Assembly: GCA_014871385.1 (NCBI GenBank)
Contig: CM026426.1
Span: forward strand, 89,434,250-89,498,249
Length of the DNA stretch: 64,000 nt
Direction: 5' to 3'
Source of the DNA: Ceratodon purpureus
Lineage: Eukaryota > Streptophyta > Bryopsida > Pseudoditrichales > Ditrichaceae
Shown: one piece after another, positions 60,101 through 64,000 of the stretch
Layout: each line of letters opens with the position of its first letter
Position numbering within the stretch: position 1 is the first letter of the stretch
Notes under the pieces: model-generated
Told to the model about the DNA's origin: nothing
The model's input: only the letters and a program-made list of their open reading frames with translations
Database searches by the model: none
Program-made: the position numbers and the translations under genes

Positions 60101-60433
60101 GTGATGGCGTTTCATAGTAAACCCCGTTTTCCAAGACATGCAACAGAAAACTGGCTGCATTTACATCCGGGCACAGGAGGAGATTGCCATGCAAGAGAAG
60201 AGCATGATGGAAGTCAGATAGTGTTGTGGGAAAGTACTCTTAAAAGGATCACAGTTCATGAGGCTCATGGACAGGCTAAAATTGTTGAAGATTTGGGACG
60301 AAAGGACTCTGTCTGGGAGCGTACAACCCGTCAGCACATCTGGGAGCCAACTCAATTGTACTTCATTACCACTCAGATGTACTACATGACTACAACCAGA
60401 TTAAGTAGGAGCCACCAAGCCAAAAAGATCTGA
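60101..60433 (+). CDS. 110-codon open frame in repeat B, unknown
   Basis: Identical to the open frame in copy A (7688-8020). It starts in frame with a short Pro-rich upstream stretch that is interrupted by TAG. It lies about 750 bp upstream of the first integrase-element exon. It may be part of the 5' leader of that element. No domain was recognised, and no selection can be inferred because the duplication is recent. Confidence 0.25.
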   Translation: MMAFHSKPRFPRHATENWLHLHPGTGGDCHAREEHDGSQIVLWESTLKRITVHEAHGQAKIVEDLGRKDSVWERTTRQHIWEPTQLYFITTQMYYMTTTRLSRSHQAKKI

Positions 60434-61499
60434 AAAATAGTTGTAATCGTACCAGATATTCTCAGTATCTCACTGAGTTTGTGCTGTATATATTATAAAA
60501 TTTCTATCGCCTTCATCAAGTAGCGGTGGTAGTTCTTTTCATTTTTTAAACCTTGAAGGCACAGTTTGCCCAGGTCACATCTTTGCTGCCTGCATCACTT
60601 TTCCTCTTAGTTTGATGTGGACTTCAGTTCTTTTCCACACCTGTTTATGCAGGTGTTTTTTGATTAGTAGAAGTTTAAGCATGTACTTAGATGAGTTCTA
60701 AGTGTATGTGGAAATTTCGCACTGATGTTGAGATTGCAACTTATGATTTTCCGTGAGCACTGAGCAGGTATGAGGTGAGTTAGCATTGAACAGGTATGAG
60801 GTGACTTCAGGATGGACGATTGTTAAGGACTGCTTAGTCTGGAGTGTCATTTAGTATGTGTTTTACAACCTGATAAGCGAGGGTCGGAGACGATAGCAGC
60901 CAGTAGGTAATCTCTACACTTGAATTGATCCACTGATGGAAATGAGAGCAATCTGATGGAACTTTCATTCTGCACCAGGCGTAACGGAAAGGAAGCGCAA
61001 CAAGCAAGACTGCACTTGTTTGCCTATTCTAGATGCAGTCTGTTTGAGAGTGATATGGCAGAGTGTAACACATGATGTCTAGAATAGCTACAGATTTCGA
61101 CATTGTTCTGAACAGTAATTTAAACTTTTCCGTTTTGTGTGGGGTAATATCTCATTGTTGGAAGCCATGATCTCTATTGCAGGTTGGAAGCCCTCAGACG
61201 GGAACCGAAGAAACCTCCCTTCAAGTTTCTAGTGCCCTTCAGGTATGGTCCGTATGGATTGTGATGCAAACTGTGACTTTTCTTTTCTTTTCTTTTTTTC
61301 CCCTTTTGTTTTTGGGAGATGCCAATGTCATAATATGTCACAGCTCGATGTTTTTAGTCTGCCGCATTCGTTTTACTTGTGTTAAGTATGGTTTACGTTC
61401 AGTATGTGTGGGTATTTTTTTATTTTTAAATTTTTTTTTAAATTTTTTTCCCTCACACCCCTTATTTTGGTCTTTGTTGTTTTCCTTTTTCAATTAAAG

Positions 61500-61880
61500 C
61501 ATTTGTAATGTCTGATTTTGCACCATCTGTCTTGTATTGTCTGGAATTTTCTGTCAGATTTGTAATGTCTATATTTTTATGTCAGATTAGTAATGTCTGC
61601 TTTTGCACCATCTGTCTTGTATTGTCTGGAATTTTCTGTCTGATTTGTAATGTCTGATTTGTAATGTCTGTATTTTTATGATTGATTTGTAACAAATGAT
61701 TTTGCACCATCTGATTTGTAATGTCTTATTTGTAATGTCTGTATTTTTATGTTTGATTTGTAACAAATGATTTTGCACCATCTGATTTGTAATGTCTGTA
61801 TTTTTATGTCTCATCTGTAATGTCTGATTTTGCACCATCTGATTCATAATGTCTGTATTTTGATGTCTGATTTGAAATGA
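61500..61880. repeat. minisatellite in repeat B, expanded
   Basis: Same array as 6288-6620 in the other orientation (units of GATTTGTAATGTCTG-TATTTTTATG and AACAAATGATTTTGCACCATCT), but 57 bp longer. It lies in the intron between the first two integrase-element exons. Confidence 0.8.
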
Positions 61881-62063
61881 ATTTCTTGAATGTGGCAATA
61901 TTGGTTTTCAGATGGCAGATGTTGTGCAACTTGTTGAAGAGGACTTTGTTGATTACGTCTTCAGAATGTTGCGGCACGGCGTTGCCCTGAAAGCCATCAC
62001 TCAGTCCCTTGGCAATTCAAGCCCTCGTCAATCAAAGAAGCTTCTGACAGATGCACTTGTATA

Positions 62064-62450
62064 AGGTAGCAGTACCCATTCCTGCCAGAATAAGGATTTT
62101 GGGAACCTGGGAGTGCAAAGAGCATGAAGTGAAATCATGAATGTGTTAGCAAATTGGAGAGGAAGTGCTTGGTCTTGGAATCAGAATTTTTGGAGGTAAG
62201 AGCAATTTTACACAAATTTTTGAAGTGAAGGTGTTGTAGACACCTAGTCATAACTCTAGACTTACCCAAAAGTGACAGAAGAAACCTGTGGACAAAACTT
62301 GGTAATGCTTCCATCTCATTGGTTCCATCTCATTGATTCTAGTGAAATTTCAATACACTTATGTTCAAGTTTAGGTTCACAAGGAGGCACTTTCTGGTCA
62401 AAAAGTAGGAGGCAAGAATGGGTCGCTGGCATGAATGGGTACTGCTACCT
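62064..62450. mobile_element. 387-bp MITE with TA target-site duplication
   Basis: Present in repeat B and absent at the equivalent site in repeat A, which gives the exact empty site (CTTGTATACAAG). The ends are inverted repeats of about 23 bp, starting AGGTAGCAGTACCCATTC on each side with one mismatch. TA flanks both ends (62062-62063 and 62451-62452), and the empty site has one TA fewer. There is no coding capacity. TA duplication with short terminal repeats fits a non-autonomous Tc1/mariner-like (Stowaway-type) element, though the terminal bases are not those of classic Stowaway. Confidence 0.92.
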
Positions 62451-64000
62451 TACAAGTTTGTGGTGTATGATGTGCTGACCGTAGAAGAAGTATGTGAGAA
62501 AATAGAAATTATTTACCTATTCATAAGCAGGGGCGTAATTGGGGTATCCGCCAAGTGACGAGGTCGAAAGTAGCAGCAGCTTTACAATCTATTTCAGGTT
62601 TGAATTCTACTTAAAACTTTTGTGTTTTTATACATTAATTATGAAGTATTGGATATGTCTAGTCTTGGATATGTTTAACTCTATTCATTGCCATGTGTCT
62701 AATAGGTGCACAATATACAAGACGAAGGAGCACTTGTCTTATTCATCGGCGACAGTACAATGTGACTAGGCCTATGGCTTTGTGGCACATTGATTGTAAG
62801 CTTTTCTCTACAATTAGTTTGTCTAGTATGATGAAATACCATATGTGCTTATGCAGCTCCTTCAGCTCTGCTACCCTTTGGACCAGCTCGCCCGCCCTTC
62901 ATGTCAACTCCTCTGGCCTCAAGGCCAGCTTCTTTGTCCTAAACTTGTGCCTTTTCATATATTCCAGTGCTTTTGAACTAAGGAATAGTAATCTTTTCTC
63001 CACAATTAGTTTGTCTAACATTCTTATAATAACTTTAACATGCTTCTGGGGTTTTTGCAGCATACGACAAACTGGCCATGTATGGATTCCGTGTGCATGC
63101 TGCTATTGATGGAGCGTCACATTATGTCCTTTAGGCACAAGTTGCATCCAACAAAACTAAAGAAGTGATCTACGAACCATTCCGTCTAGCAGTCCAAAAA
63201 TTGGTAGTGCCTTTGAGGGTCAAATTAGACTTTGCTTCTGAACATGTTCTGATCAAACAATTTATGGAGACAGCTCGCCCCAATTTACCACGGAATCCCT
63301 TCCTTGTGGGATCATCAGTACATAATCGGGTGAGTCAGCAAATGAAGTTACATTCTTTAATTAATGAAGAAAGCATGAGGTACATTCTTCAATCAATGAA
63401 GCTAATTGAGAACATTTGTTTTCTCATGCTTGTATCTTTGCAGAGGATTGAACATTGGTGGCGTCAACTGTGGGAAAGAGTAGTGTGGTTCTTCAAGTTA
63501 ATGATAGCAAACATGATCACAACTGGCATTTACGACCCTGATGATGCTTATCAACGACATTCGTTCATTGTGGTGTACACACCAATTTCACAAGCTGCTG
63601 TTACTAAGTACATACAAATTTGGAACAGCCACCGCGTAAGGAAGATAAATGAAGCAGGTCGAGATAGGCCTTCTCATGTCTCAGCCATCATCTTTCAAGA
63701 ATTTGAAAGACTACATAGGTAAGTGTGAAATATACTAGACAATTGCAATTCTAGTATTTTAGATTAAAAGATATTCAAACTACATCACAATAATATGTAA
63801 CCTTGTTCTGTGATATTGTTTTCATTTCTGCAAAAGAAGAGATTTACAACTTGAAGATGAGCATCAATTTCAAGATGATCTACAGAATGTGGGCGCTGGA
63901 GACCTTGGTCCTTGTGGAAATCTTCAGTGTAGGGCAGACCACAGGCCGCAGGATACTATATATACTATACCTGACCTTCATCCTCATTCTGCTGCATTGA

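Larger units (their letters stand above)
59963..62558 (+). repeat. inverted repeat B, copy of 6010-8158
   Basis: Counterpart of repeat A (coordinate sum 68121 up to 61497). It starts at GTTAACGTACCGCG inside the intron that follows the last kinesin exon. In B the element gene continues beyond the homology into DDE integrase exons, so B is the parent-like copy. It differs from A by a 57-bp minisatellite expansion and the MITE at 62064-62450. Confidence 0.93.
61181..64000 (+). pseudogene. integrase-core (DDE) element gene, running off the window
   Basis: Exons: 61181-61243 (VGSPQTGTEETSLQVSSALQ), 61914-62545 (MADVVQLVEEDFVDYVFRML, split by a MITE), 62706-62795 (RRQYNVTRPMALWHID), 63061-63329 (KLAMYGFRVHAAIDGASHYV, VKLDFASEHVLIKQF, GSSVHNR), 63444-63719 (RIEHWWRQLWERVVWFF), then about 63836-64000 open to the edge. 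The WHID...LD...SVHN(R)RIE pattern is the DDE integrase core common in animal elements with an RIExLWRD motif. Catalytic residues are Asp 62792, Asp 63238 and Glu 63450. The frame contains TAG 63132-63134 (after HYVL), and the MITE stops the second exon, so this copy is inactive. The 3' end is outside the window. Confidence 0.82.

Noticed and set aside
6010-62558. One complete 56-kb palindrome
   Set aside because: The two inverted pairs have different centres (34060 and 33020), and the DNA between them contains different genes on each side.
1-64000. tRNA, rRNA or telomeric repeats
   Set aside because: I looked for cloverleaf-like A/B boxes, conserved rRNA words and CCCTAAA arrays and found none beyond single chance matches.

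Overview
This is nuclear DNA from a streptophyte, with interrupted genes and GT-AG introns of about 100-1300 bp. It is most likely a seedless land plant or a charophyte alga. The evidence is plant-type AP-2 alpha adaptin, a CH-domain kinesin-14, a plant-type signal peptide peptidase-like protease, a UPL1/UPL2-type HECT ligase fragment, and a CS domain of the axonemal dynein-assembly factor DNAAF11/LRRC6, which points to flagellated sperm. I cannot name the species.

Most recognisable host genes here are partial or broken: AP2A (5' half absent, one frameshift, one stop), MPS1/TTK kinase (four in-frame stops, 3' end absent), UPL1/2 (three short pieces lying in an intron of another gene), DNAAF11 (3' end only), prolyl oligopeptidase (one exon), an LRR protein, a J-domain protein (frameshift) and kinesin-14 (middle missing). 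The gene models that look complete are a signal peptide peptidase-like protease (31.7-33.8 kb, minus) and a six-exon gene of unknown function (34.5-36.3 kb, minus). Three open but unrecognised genes lie at 10.0-10.7, 19.1-22.2 and 28.4-28.9 kb.

Three unrelated RNase H-fold (D-D-D/E) transposase or integrase genes frame the window. (1) 1.9-4.7 kb plus: a DUF7869-type protein between two repeat arrays that share the palindrome TTTAGCT-N7-AGCTAAA. (2) 45.4-50.3 kb minus: a transposase with WSDGCAAQF and GHGKG..D motifs. (3) 61.2-64.0 kb plus: an integrase-core gene of the kind usually seen in animal elements, with an intact D-D-E triad but one nonsense codon and a 387-bp MITE in an exon.

Two pairs of near-identical inverted duplicates are nested in the window: 6.01-8.16 kb with 59.96-62.56 kb, and 13.52-15.57 kb with 50.47-52.52 kb. 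The second copy of the latter pair is bounded by a 29-bp terminal inverted repeat, and a 37-bp inverted filler lies just 3' of AP2A. Both look like the result of template switching or break repair. The overall picture is a transposon-rich mosaic of gene fragments, as expected of a heterochromatic, sex-linked, B-type or otherwise fast-decaying region. Assembly error has to be excluded first.
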